64,000 nucleotides of DNA, taken from NCBI GenBank assembly GCA_951799405.1, contig OX637343.1, forward strand, positions 14,300,524 to 14,364,523, written 5' to 3'. The position numbers and the translations under genes were made by a program. Under the pieces are notes generated by a model. It made no database searches and was not told where the DNA came from. It was given only the letters and a program-made list of their open reading frames with translations. This stretch comes from Agapetus fuscipes (taxonomy: Eukaryota; Arthropoda; Insecta; Trichoptera; Glossosomatidae). Every line of letters starts with the position of its first letter. Within the stretch, counting starts at the first letter, position 1. Below, piece by piece: positions 21,501-30,833 of the stretch.

Positions 21501-24500
21501 TCCGTATCCTAACCTGATTACCAATGGTGACAAGGTGGTTCCCCAGGGCGAGGCTTTTCCATTGTACTTGGGTTAGGCTGACTCTTGTGATTATCCCTAA
21601 TGCGGATAACATGGGCGCATAATTTTTGAGGTTATTTATGAGTTCATATAGATGAGTGAGATATTTATATGAGTTAACCTCTAGTGTGCCGGCGATTTTT
21701 TACCATTATTCAACTACGGAAATCTTGGTTTTGATTTTAAATATCTCCAATGATACAAAACTTATCTCCTATTTGTTTTTTATCTCAAAAGACAGTGAAA
21801 TATATTTTTTAGTGCCTTACAACAACAAAAATCACCTACAACATATTTTTGCACTGGCTCATAATATTATGATAATGGAAAACAGATGGTGTTCCAAAAA
21901 AAGACATTTAATATTGTCATCATCAATCAAGTTGACAGGTAAGTAAGTACATAAATGTTAGGAAGCAGTGACCTTTGTAATGTAAACAAACCCTTTTTTT
22001 GTTGTGCGTTTGTGAGTTATGTGAAAAATAAATTGAATTTTCGTTTTTAACCTTTTCGATTCTGAATTTACTTGCTACATACATTTTTTGAGGTTATTTT
22101 TTTTACACATAAATTGATTTCCTACCTTAATTACTTGATGAAACTTCAAAATTTATGAAAAAGTATATTCATTAGTTATAGGTAGTTTATTCATGTAGGT
22201 CCACATGCGGCATGTGTGAGCGCGAAATTATGCGTGTCTGGTTGTGGGAATGCATTTAGTATGAATCTCAAATGATACATATCCTTGCAGCTTAGATTTA
22301 GATTTAGATCCAGGAACACAAATCACAAACTTTCAACACATGTTTTCACTTGTTGTTTTATAAAACACATTATATCCACTCGCAGGAAACAAACGGTAAA
22401 ATTCACCATACTGCGCACAAAACACTATAGTCTATTCACCACAAATATACAAAATCTATTATTAATTTTAAATACCCTTAAAATGAAATTAATAGTTGTT
22501 AAATAAATGGTACTCCTCAAAACAAGGATCTACACATAATGGAATTTCACAGTCAGGGCACCAGTACTTTGTCACTTTTCAGGTTTTTGGACGTCGTGTC
22601 GTATTGGCACAAACCCTACAACGTCTGTAGGCATTTTTTTGAGCTGCAGTCTCAGGTAGTGATTTTGGAAAATGCCTTCCCAGCAACCGTGATGGATGGT
22701 CTGTGTTTGTGGATGGACGACCTGGACGTGAGCCAACTGCAGGATACTTGGCAAGCACCTGAGTTATGATTTGTAACTGGAAATCGGCTAGTGGTGGTTT
22801 TTTTCCAGTTACCGTAAGGAAAACAGCATGTGCATTCAGCAACATCATATCAATGAAGTGAAATACAAGTTTCTTGTACCACTTGCTCGTTTTCCTTACA
22901 CATTCCACAGAGCTGAGCAGCATTTCAGATCTATCAACAGCACCCATATTTTTATTATAATCAATTATGCACTTTCGTTTTACAACCATTGCTTGTGTTA
23001 ATCTATCCATCTTGCCTGTCTGCGAACAAAAAACGTAAACTGTGATATCTATTTGAATAGAGTATACTTGCCTGGAGTTTGTTTGTAAACATTGGTACAT
23101 ACGCGCGGGACGAGAGGTCGAGCTGTTCTGATGAAATATTTGAGAAAGAATATTTTCAAAATATGTATAATATGAGATTTTATTAGTGTACCTATAATGT
23201 AAGCAACAAAAAAGTTGGAATTTTTTTAACACAGATGTCAGGGGAAGCTTTAAACTTCGATGACATGGATAGATGTCAGCCGCACTGTATGCAAGTTTAG
23301 TCATGACATCTATGCATGCCAGCCGCAGCCAAAGAGTTAAACTTGCAATTTTCAAGGTAAACTACAATTTTTTTTTTAAATATTCACAAACGAAAATGAG
23401 TTTATTGATGAGTAGTTTTATCCAATAAGATAATGTTTAACACTATTTTCGATCTTATTTCTGTGCGAATACTAAAGAAAACGAAAAAAATAGTGATAAG
23501 GGGCCGTCCATATATTACGTCATTCAAATTAAGGGGGGGGGAGTCTGGTCTGCGGATGACGGCAAATGACGTACGACTACCAAAAGTGACGTCGTTCTTG
23601 TAAATACCAATTTCTATAAAATATACATAATATTATGTAAGATATATAACATTATTAATTATTAAGCTCATCCAATATTACAGCAAGAGGGGGGAGGGGT
23701 CATTAGATAATGACTATAGGATGATTGTAAGGGGGGGGGGTCGAAAATCGGCAAAAATCGATGACGTAATTTATGGACAGCCTCTAAGTACATAGAGCGC
23801 TGATCAGCGCTTTTGTAGTTGAGAGGTTAATTAACTGACATTATCAATTGACAGTCAATATTCATACCTCTTGGGGTTCCTCGGTTTTTTCTTCAGATAT
23901 ATCATCGGGTACATTTCCAGGCAGGGCAGCACCAGCGTGTTTCTGGAGCCAATTATCCTCACTCCACACTGGCCTGAGGGATCCCTCCTTGATCCGCTGT
24001 GGTGTTGCTATATTAACACGAATCGTGCGGCCAAACAGTTCTGAATCATTCTGTAATCACAATAATCAAAATCTCAACAAAACCAAATTTAAACAAGACA
24101 AGTAATCGAAGCGATTTCAAATCCGGAACAATCAGTAAGTCAACAACTTCTATAAGGCCCCAGTATCTCTCCACTTAAGATTGGCAACAAATAAATTTTA
24201 ACAGTGCCATTTAGTAGCACTACCCCCCCTTTGCACTTTTATGGGTATAAATCTAAATCTAAATCTAAGCTGCAAAGAAATGTATCATTTGAGATTCATA
24301 TTAAATGCATTCCCACAAGCAGACATGCATAATTTCGCGCTTACACATGCTGCATGTGGACCTACAATATAAAAACCCCAATCTCAAATGAACTCAATGA
24401 ACTCTTGCCGACCTTCCCTGAAGCAGGGGTGACATTGGCAAAGTGAACCATTTTTTACAGTATGGGTGGTCAGCCGCATACCAACCTATCAGTCAAGGAG

Positions 24501-25266
24501 TCAGTCAAGGTATAAGCTTCTCGTAAATAGATGTCCCAAATTCTGATTTATTTGGTGAGTGCTATTTATAAGTGAATCACACCTCAAGAGCCCCTACGTC
24601 AGGGGTCGACAACCTTTTGAGTCGGAAGAGCCAAAAATTACAATTTACAACACTCCAAAGTTTGTTTATATATTTTAATATTTAAATATTTTTTGCCATG
24701 ACGGAGGATGAAAAGCAGTACAAGTGGCTGAAAAATAGAATCGGTGCCTAATTCTTGTTAATCGATTCAGGCAGATTTTTACACATAATAAATAATATTT
24801 GCGACTGGAACTAAAGAGCCTCTGCTTCACATCCAAAGAGCCGCATGCGGCTTGCGAGCCACAGGTTGCCGACCCCTGCCCTACGAGATTGGTCATGACT
24901 GCAAAGTACAAATTCTCAAGCAAAACACAATTGCTGCAAGGCTGGATGGACTTTTGGTGACCAGCTATAGGTAAAGGAATATGATTTTAAAACTTGGCAA
25001 TGCTAGATTGGGCTGTAGCAACATTGCAGATAATCAAATAATTAATTGGGTTTATTTACCATGTTGTCAATGGCTGCTGCCGCGTCTTCAGCATTTTCAA
25101 ACTCAATAAAGGCGAAACCTCTGTGTCGTTCCGATTCGTAGTCCAATGGGATCTGTATGTCAACAAGGTCCCCGAATGGAATAAAAGCGGCATTCAATAC
25201 TTTCTCATCTACTTCTTCAGCCAGTCCACCCACGTAGACGGTTCTTTTTGCAGATTTTGTAGACAT
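18529..25266 (-). CDS. PPIE: Peptidyl-prolyl isomerase E (RRM-cyclophilin)
   Basis: Five coding exons on the minus strand: 25060-25266, 23868-24050, 20658-20873, 19581-19753 and 18529-18673. All joins have GT-AG borders and keep phase, giving 307 aa (human about 301). Residues 5-85 form an RRM with RNP2-like VYVGGL and RNP1-like RGFAFIEF. A linker follows, and then the cyclophilin domain (about 145-305) with the catalytic arginine in SFHRIIP (Arg197), the [14 protein letters not shown] and [12 protein letters not shown] motifs. In other animals PPIE is a nuclear, spliceosome-associated isomerase that binds RNA. The gene lies head-to-head with RPLP0, 605 bp apart. Its third intron from the 3' end (20874-23867) holds an RTE tail and a decayed piggyBac; a MITE and a SINE end lie close to exon 4. 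Confidence 0.95.
19258..19500. mobile_element. MITE, GGGGCTATTC family, in PPIE intron
   Basis: Starts GGGCTATTCTTAGACATTTT and ends with the inverse, AAAATGTCTAAGAATAGCCC. The terminal inverted repeats extend about 70 bp. A second good copy is at 56210-56441. It lies 80 bp from coding exon 4 of PPIE. Confidence 0.75.
19808..19966 (+). mobile_element. SINE-A 3' part with poly-A type tail
   Basis: Body from TCCATCCAGCCTTGCAGCAA to GACGACCAAGCTCG, then a different 3' module (AGTGTCGTAGACTCCTAGAG, GGGAGTCTCCC) ending in A10. The copy at 30513 has the same 3' module. Confidence 0.7.
21063..21340 (+). pseudogene. RTE-like reverse-transcriptase C-terminus in PPIE intron
   Basis: The frame at 21066-21308 encodes an 80-residue tail ([20 protein letters not shown], then [20 protein letters not shown]), close to the copy at 11061. 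It ends with CGGAATGGCGACAGAGTTAC and CAGTTACAG. It is antisense to PPIE and truncated, with no upstream domains. Confidence 0.75.
21678..23336 (-). pseudogene. Decayed piggyBac element in PPIE intron
   Basis: TTAA stands on both borders (21674-21677 and 23337-23340), with ends CCTCTAGTGTGCCGGC and, inverted, CTCTTTGGCTGCGGCTGGC. A minus-strand frame (22579-23355) retains the transposase region with [18 protein letters not shown] and [19 protein letters not shown], typical of PGBD4-like transposases. The C-terminal cysteine domain starts as [13 protein letters not shown], meets a stop by frameshift near 22580, and continues in another frame as [17 protein letters not shown]. The N-terminal half and most of the catalytic domain are missing. 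A TTAGA-tailed repeat has inserted at 22195. Confidence 0.8.
22195..22310 (+). mobile_element. TTAGA-tailed repeat, copy 14 (partial)
   Basis: Tail-proximal half, CATGTAGGTCCACATGCGGC to (TTTAGA)n. Confidence 0.7.
23499..23785. mobile_element. MITE with GGCCGTCCATA-type ends, in PPIE intron
   Basis: Left end AGGGGCCGTCCATATATTAC and right end, inverted, AGAGGCTGTCCATAAATTAC, with runs of G next to each arm. It lies between coding exon 2 of PPIE and the piggyBac remnant. Confidence 0.7.
24250..24512 (-). mobile_element. TTAGA-tailed repeat, copy 15
   Basis: Full-length copy with an (AAATCT)n tail, in the first intron of PPIE. Orientation is the same as the host gene. Confidence 0.8.
24525..24965 (-). 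mobile_element. SINE-A split by a hAT MITE
   Basis: The 3' module (TGATTTATTTGGTGAGTGCT to CTCAAGAGCCCC) lies at about 24545-24596. The A body (AATTCTCAAGCAAAACACAA to GGATGGACTTTTGGTGACCA) resumes at 24908. The MITE at 24600-24878 sits between them. Confidence 0.7.
24600..24878. mobile_element. hAT-type MITE with 8-bp target duplication
   Basis: Starts CAGGGGTCGACAACCT and ends AGGTTGCCGACCCCTG. The flanks CCCTACGT and CCCTACGA match at 7 of 8 bases. No transposase. Confidence 0.8.
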
Positions 25267-25634
25267 TCTTATTCAAACCAATGTAAAAATGAGCTAAGCG
25301 GTCGGATATAACTTTAGTTTAGAGCAGTTTTGAGGTTAACAATGTTCGGCTTACAAAACATTTTTGACAGCTGAGTCGGTGATGATTTTTCTTTTTACAC
25401 ATAACTTTAGGAAAAATACTTTTGAAGATGAAATAAATCAAACGAATATAAAATATTACATTCTTTAATTATCAAAATATATTTTAATGAAATACATCGA
25501 AAATGATTAGATACAAAAATTTGAGAAACTTACAAAATGTTGATTTTTGTTCAAAGTGGGGAAAATAATTTTTTGTATGGTATGCCAACCGGAAACGCAA
25601 ATCGGCCATTCCGCCCGGAAAAATCAAGCTCTAA

Positions 25635-25871
25635 GCTTCGCTTTTGGTGAGTTGTCAAAAATAAATCTTTCAATTCCGATATAATCCTTGCAAACTTACT
25701 TTCAAATCTAGTAATTTAGGAATTCAGGCGTTATACATACTATTTTAAATTCCCTATTTCTATCAAAAGTTTTGTCAATTTGGTATAATTTGACATTTCC
25801 AGAACCTAACCTTCAAACATATTGTTTGTTTCAGTCCTTAATTTTCACGCGAATTCCCTGCTTTCACCAAG
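25635..25871 (+). promoter_or_regulatory. Putative RPLP0 promoter and non-coding first exon
   Basis: A possible first-exon end, CTTCGCTTTTG, is followed by the donor GTGAGT at 25647. A polypyrimidine tract and acceptor (TTGTTTGTTTCAG, ending 25834) lead into a 37-base leader before the ATG at 25872. A short non-coding exon is common in ribosomal protein genes. The 605-bp gap between the PPIE and RPLP0 starts probably holds promoters for both. Confidence 0.35.
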
Positions 25872-28800
25872 ATGGGTAGGGAGGACAAGGCATCATGGAA
25901 GGCAAAGTACTTCGACAAGCTCATCGTAAGTACCTATACAACGCGTATTTATTTGTATACCTACATGGTTGGTGCATGGATTAGTTTGAAAAATTTGTTC
26001 CTGTTTCAGCAACTCCTGGATGAGTATCCCAAATGTTTCATCGTGGGCGCCGACAATGTGGGCTCCAAGCAGATGCAGCAGATCCGCATGTCCCTGCGCG
26101 GGCACGCCGTAGTGCTGATGGGAAAGAACACCATGATGCGCAAAGCCATCCGCGGCCATCTTGAAAACAACCCCGCCTTGGAGCGCCTCATGCCTCACAT
26201 CAGGGGGAACGTGGGCTTCGTCTTCACCCGCGGGGACCTTGTTGAGGTAATTAACAACTGTTTGCTATTCTCCACAATGGCTTTATATTATTGTGCTCCT
26301 CAGATTGGGGAGCCTAGTAGGGATGGACTGAATGTGGTTTGAACGGAAAACAAACATTCGTTAAATATAAAAATAAATTGGCCGAACTTTGTTTCAATAA
26401 CAACGTGCTTTCTCGAGAGTGACTTGTAACGGGTAGAAGATGATTTAATTTGTATCAAATTGTAAGTTTAGAGGACTCTTGAGGTGTGATTCATACGAAA
26501 GCAGTGCTCACCAAATAAATCATCCCAATGTCAATATTAATATTAATGTTCACTTGTTCTCTCTAAAAAAATGACCATGAGTGAGTATATAAAGGGGTAA
26601 TTTTTATTTTGCGGTTTTAAAAGATACTATGACATCCAATTATAACAGTCAAAATGGTGCAAGTAGGTATTTTATTTTACTTTTTCTTACTTAAACCGAA
26701 TGTTCGGCATTTGAACCGAATTCTGGCCAAATTTCAAAGTTTGGTTCAAGCTGCTGAAATTTGGTTTAACCGAATGTGAAACGAATGTCAGCCCATCTCT
26801 AGAGGATAGTGTTCCATCTCAAACTGATTCTTCACCCATTAAAATTTACCTTAGATAATGAAGGAATCCTGAAACAGTACAACATCTTTTGTATAGAAGA
26901 AAATCCAAACCGACTGCGCAGCTTCTCCACATGTCTATCCATTCAACCTTTTCAAAGACTTATGAAAAATTTGCATTGAAACAATGGACTCTAAACAAGT
27001 TAAAAAGATTTTTTTTCAGTCTGGCAAACTTCACAGGTCTATGAGACAGGGGTCTAAGAAAGAATAAAATATTTGTTAGCATTTTCCCTTGCAAACCCGC
27101 CATGTGAGGTTTCAATTTTGATGTCTGGAATATGTTGAGTTCATAGCAAGAATGCAGTGTATATAATGCTATTTTATTGAAAATATTGTTTGTTTACGTC
27201 CTTTATCTTACTGCATGCACGCAGCCCTCGTGTATGCAGTTTCGCTTTGGGACAAAATTGACGCTGCATTTCTATCCTAGTACATAAATCCCACATTGAT
27301 TACTGTACTGGAAATATGTTGCAACAAACAAAACAGTCATCCACATCTGATCTAAAACTAAATAGTAATAATGTGTTATTAATGAAAGCATTGCATGTTA
27401 TTTCAGGTCCGCGACAAGTTGGTAGAGAACAAGGTGCGTGCCCCGGCTCGTGCTGGAGCCATCGCTCCCCTGCATGTCGTCATCCCGGCCCAGAACACTG
27501 GCCTGGGTCCTGAGAAGACCTCCTTCTTCCAGGCTCTGTCCATCCCTACCAAGATCTCCAAGGGTGAGGAATCATATCTCTTGTTATAGATCTATGATCT
27601 TTTTAATTGTGGAACTCCCTCCTGTGATGCAGAAGACCAGCTGTTCTTCCATCTTTTAGGAGGGTGACCTGGTAGTGCTGGCCGTCCTGTATCTCCTGTG
27701 CCACGACTCAGGCTATCCTTCCTTCGTTCATGCGGTCTAAATGGTCCCTCCAGAACCGTCTCCTCTTCCTGCTCCATCTGAAGATGTCTTCAGTATCGCA
27801 CATGCTTCCGAGTTCCTTAATATCGGTCTCTCAGTGTATTCGCAGCAATGGCGCGGAGTGTCTCAGATGTTCTGAGTAGGCTCTTGGTTCATATCTTATT
27901 GTTTTATAAAAATAAATTCTGTAACTGTAACTATTTGGCTATTTCTGTAGGGAAGCCCGAACTTCTACAGTAATGCCTCTGCTTCCTCCTATCAATCCTA
28001 GGAATTGAAATTACTTTGTGAAAAAAAGCATTTGTTTTGAAACTAAGACTTATTCTCAGTCACACCTAATTCTGATGTACACTTAGCGCCTTTTTCCTGA
28101 ACATTAAATTTCACAAGCCCCATATGGTGATCCCATACACTTTGTCATCGGGTTTATGCTATTGAATACTAGTGTTGTAAAGTGTATGTTCATCAAATTG
28201 TAATATTTGAGCTGAAAGTTGTTCTATGAAATATTTCTGCAGTCTGGTTCAGCATATTGGTAAACACAGTCAGTAGTCCCTTCTAATCCTGTATACATGC
28301 TTCTATGTGTTCAGTTTCGCTTTGGGACAAAATCAACGCTGCATTTCTATCCTAGTACAACAATCTCACCATGATCATTGTACTGGCAATATGCTAGCAA
28401 CAAAACATCACTCCACCTTTATCAACTCGTAACAGCACTTTAAAACATAACTTACTCTAAATATGTGTTTGCGCTTTCAGGAACAATTGAAATCATCAAT
28501 GATGTGCCCATCCTGAAACCTGGAGACAAAGTGGGAGCTTCCGAGGCCACTCTCCTCAACATGCTGAACATCTCTCCCTTCTCGTATGGACTCATGGTGG
28601 AGCAGGTAAACATTGTTGATTGGTTTCTTATCCTTTGCAGTCCCTTCTAATGCTGGTATGGCACTTTGCCGTGTCAGTTTCGCTTTGGGACAATATGAAA
28701 GGCTTCATCTCTATCCTAGTATGACTTATATCTGAATGATGTTCATATTGGCAATATGAAAGCAACATTTTAATTATAATTACCTATTTCATAATTTGAG

Positions 28801-30197
28801 ATTATATCTTTAAAAAAGTATACACGGCCAGGCTGTGGTACAAATATGCCAAGTCTCATTTTGTATGTTTAGAAAAGTATAAATGGAAAAAAATACTCAG
28901 TTTAAGTTTTTTCAGATTTTTCTCAAACTATGGGTGGTTTGACATTGACTAATCACGATTAACTACGCTTCCCGGATACTAGACGAACCATTGTGAGAGT
29001 ACATACTGTCAACATTTCACTGGTTTTAATAATAATAAAAAGACTATATTGATAGTGCCGTTTGGTGATAAATCACTGCAAGGTTTTCACTCAGTTCAAC
29101 CTTCATCGTCATGCAGAAAGGGTGCTTCCTATTATAATACCAGAAAAACGTTGAGAATCTAAAACACATTCTGTCGAGCGATCAGAGGCATTAATCTATA
29201 CTACAGTCAACTAATAATTAAAAAACTAGTAGCTCACTGCATTTAGTGATAAGAAAGAGTAAAAAAGAATTACTTAACTAAATTTAATGAATTGATTTCC
29301 AGGTGTATGACTCTGGCACCATCTTTGCCCCTGAAATCCTGGACATCCGCCCTGAGGATCTGCGTGCCAAATTCATGGCGGGCGTTGCCAACGTGGCAGC
29401 CTGCTCCCTGGAAATGGGCTACCCCACGCTGGCCTCCGCCCCGCACTCCATCGCCAACGGCTTCAAGAACCTGCTGGCCATCGCTGCCACCACCGAGGTG
29501 GAGTTCAAGGAAGCCACCACCATCAAGGAGTACATCAAGGTCCGTTGATAAACATTGTACTTAGTATTGAATATTTAAATGACCCCTAATGCTGGCACAT
29601 GCGCGGGTACACCTTGCAGTGTCTCACTAAAAATATGCTTTTCAATCTTGCACTGGTCGCCTGCGCAGGTAGATCCAAGTGTGAATGGCTGGCATAAAGC
29701 AGCTGGAAGTCTAACCTTGAAGAAATAACTTTGTTTGATGTTGAATCTACAATGTAAATATTTATCTTATTTTTTCCAATGCCATCACCAATAAGTGTGA
29801 GGCTGACCATCTATAATGTATACAATTCTACACTTTGTGAATGCCACTTTGAGTTTAAGGAAGTGCTGCAAGGGTTGCACAGTTTGTTTATCTACAGTTG
29901 TGGTTTTTCTCCATGCTCAAGTACAGCATGTGTTAGCGTGAACATAATGTACGCTTGAACAATTGATAGTGTGATCTCTACAGCTGAGATTATCATCACA
30001 AAACCATGAGGATGCAAACATACATAATATTGTAATTTTCACCCGTATAATTGTTCTTATTCCAGGATCCATCCAAGTTTGCTGCTGCCGCTCCTGTTGC
30101 AGCCGCCGCCCCCGCGGCCGCTGCCAAACCCGCCGCCAAGGTCGTGGAGGAGGAGCCAGAGAGCGACGACGACATGGGCCTGGGACTGTTTGACTAG
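25872..30197 (+). CDS. RPLP0: 60S acidic ribosomal protein P0 (uL10)
   Basis: Six coding exons: 25872-25925, 26010-26246, 27407-27563, 28481-28605, 29303-29539 and 30066-30197. Each has a GT donor and AG acceptor, and the sum is 942 nt, or 313 aa (human 317). P0 anchors the P1/P2 dimers in the stalk of the large ribosomal subunit and recruits translation GTPases. Seen here are [91 protein letters not shown] and a hinge rich in Ala, Pro and Lys. The protein ends [11 protein letters not shown], where most animals have GFGLFD. AATAAA at 30413-30418 is the likely poly-A signal. Introns 2, 3 and 4 each carry an H/ACA-like RNA. Confidence 0.97.
26462..26532 (+). mobile_element. SINE-A 3' module in RPLP0 intron
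   Basis: GGACTCTTGAGGTGTGATTC to CTCACCAAATAAATCATCCC, without head or body. Confidence 0.6.
27196..27329 (+). ncRNA. H/ACA snoRNA-like, copy 1 (RPLP0 intron 2)
   Basis: Hairpin 1 has the lower stem GTCC/GGAC and the upper stem CTGCAT/ATGCAG. An H-box-like ACAAAA follows, then hairpin 2 and an ACA 3 nt from the proposed end (27324-27326). The right pocket CAGTTTCGCTTT and the left pocket of hairpin 2, TCTATCCTAGTA, are identical to those of copy 2. The end lies 77 nt before the exon 3 acceptor, a usual distance for intron-encoded snoRNAs. The rRNA or snRNA target was not found by eye. Confidence 0.75.
27595..27900 (-). mobile_element. Non-LTR reverse-transcriptase tail in RPLP0 intron 3
   Basis: Minus-strand reading gives [19 protein letters not shown] in one frame and [12 protein letters not shown] in another. 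This resembles the C-terminal GRPPKRW motif of RTE-like elements. Frameshifted remnant. Confidence 0.5.
28275..28405 (+). ncRNA. H/ACA snoRNA-like, copy 2 (RPLP0 intron 3)
   Basis: Stem GTCCC/GGGAC, upper stem CTG-ATACAT/ATGTGT-CAG, then ACAAAATCA as hinge. Hairpin 2 has GCTGCAT paired with ATGC-T-AGC, and ACA at 28400-28402. It ends 75 nt before exon 4. The upper stem sequence differs from copies 1 and 3 but pairs equally well. Confidence 0.78.
28639..28770 (+). ncRNA. H/ACA snoRNA-like, copy 3 (RPLP0 intron 4)
   Basis: Stem GTCCC/GGGAC and upper stem CTG-TATGGC/GCCGTG-CAG. Hinge ACAATA. Hairpin 2 stem GCTTCAT pairs with ATGA-A-AGC, a paired change relative to GCTGCAT/ATGC-T-AGC in copy 2. 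ACA at 28765-28767. Unlike the other two, it sits next to the donor side, 532 nt before the exon 5 acceptor. Confidence 0.75.
29793..29985 (+). mobile_element. TTAGA-tailed repeat, copy 16, old (RPLP0 intron 5)
   Basis: Strongly diverged copy (GTGAGGCTGACCATCTATAA, later GCATGTGTTAGCGTGAACAT) in the same orientation as RPLP0. Confidence 0.5.
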
Positions 30198-30412
30198 ACC
30201 ACATCAAACACCGCCACACTCACCTCACAACTGGCAAACCAACACAAATACCGCCAAACCCTCAACACGGCGCATCACAGCTCCGAGGTGTGGACTGAAC
30301 CAATACTTGTCGGGCTGGGCAGCTCATGTGGCAACAGGGGAGGTCCTCATCCATCATCGGAAAAGTGTTTATTAACATCTGTTGAGATGTCATTGTGAAA
30401 TGTGATGCATCG

Positions 30413-30418
30413 AATAAA
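30413..30418 (+). terminator. RPLP0 poly-A signal
   Basis: AATAAA, 216 nt after the stop codon. Confidence 0.7.
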
Positions 30419-30512
30419 AAAAACATTTGGGAAAATCAACTGTTTTATTGAAGAAATATTTTTGTTTACTACCTAAGTTTAAAAATTTAATAGATCAAGA
30501 GTGAAAGAATTT

Positions 30513-30694
30513 GACCAGTCCGTACTCCAATGGCAACACTTCGGACTCGTAAATGGAAGGTTGTGGGTTTGAACTCCAGCGGAGCACAAAAAATATACCA
30601 TTCATATTTTCAAATATAACAAGTGTCATAGACACCTAGAGTCTCTGAAATCTAGGGAGTCTCCCACACAGGAATTCTTAAAAAAAAAAACCTA
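30513..30694 (+). mobile_element. SINE-A head joined to poly-A type tail
   Basis: tRNA-like head (CCAGTCCGTACTCCAATGG, then GGGTTTGAACTCCAG), a shortened body to ATATTTTCAAATAT, then the 3' module with AGACACCTAGAGTCTCTGAA and a 3' A-run. Confidence 0.7.
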
Positions 30695-30833
30695 CAGTAA
30701 GAAGAAATCTAATAAAATCATACTAAATTTAATTTTAGGTACATAAGACTCATCACTAACTTAAAACAAAGATATTTGCCAAAAACAAGGAACAATTACA
30801 TATTTGAAGATGCCATGAGGTCAAGTAAGGCAT

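Noticed and set aside
22579..23355. An intact 258-codon piggyBac-derived host gene
   Set aside because: The frame lacks the N-terminal and most catalytic parts, its first 100 codons do not resemble the family, and the C-terminal cysteine domain is frameshifted.
28639..28770. Copy 3 snoRNA as a duplicate of intron sequence only
   Set aside because: The stems vary in paired fashion while pockets are kept, which simple duplication of intron DNA would not give.
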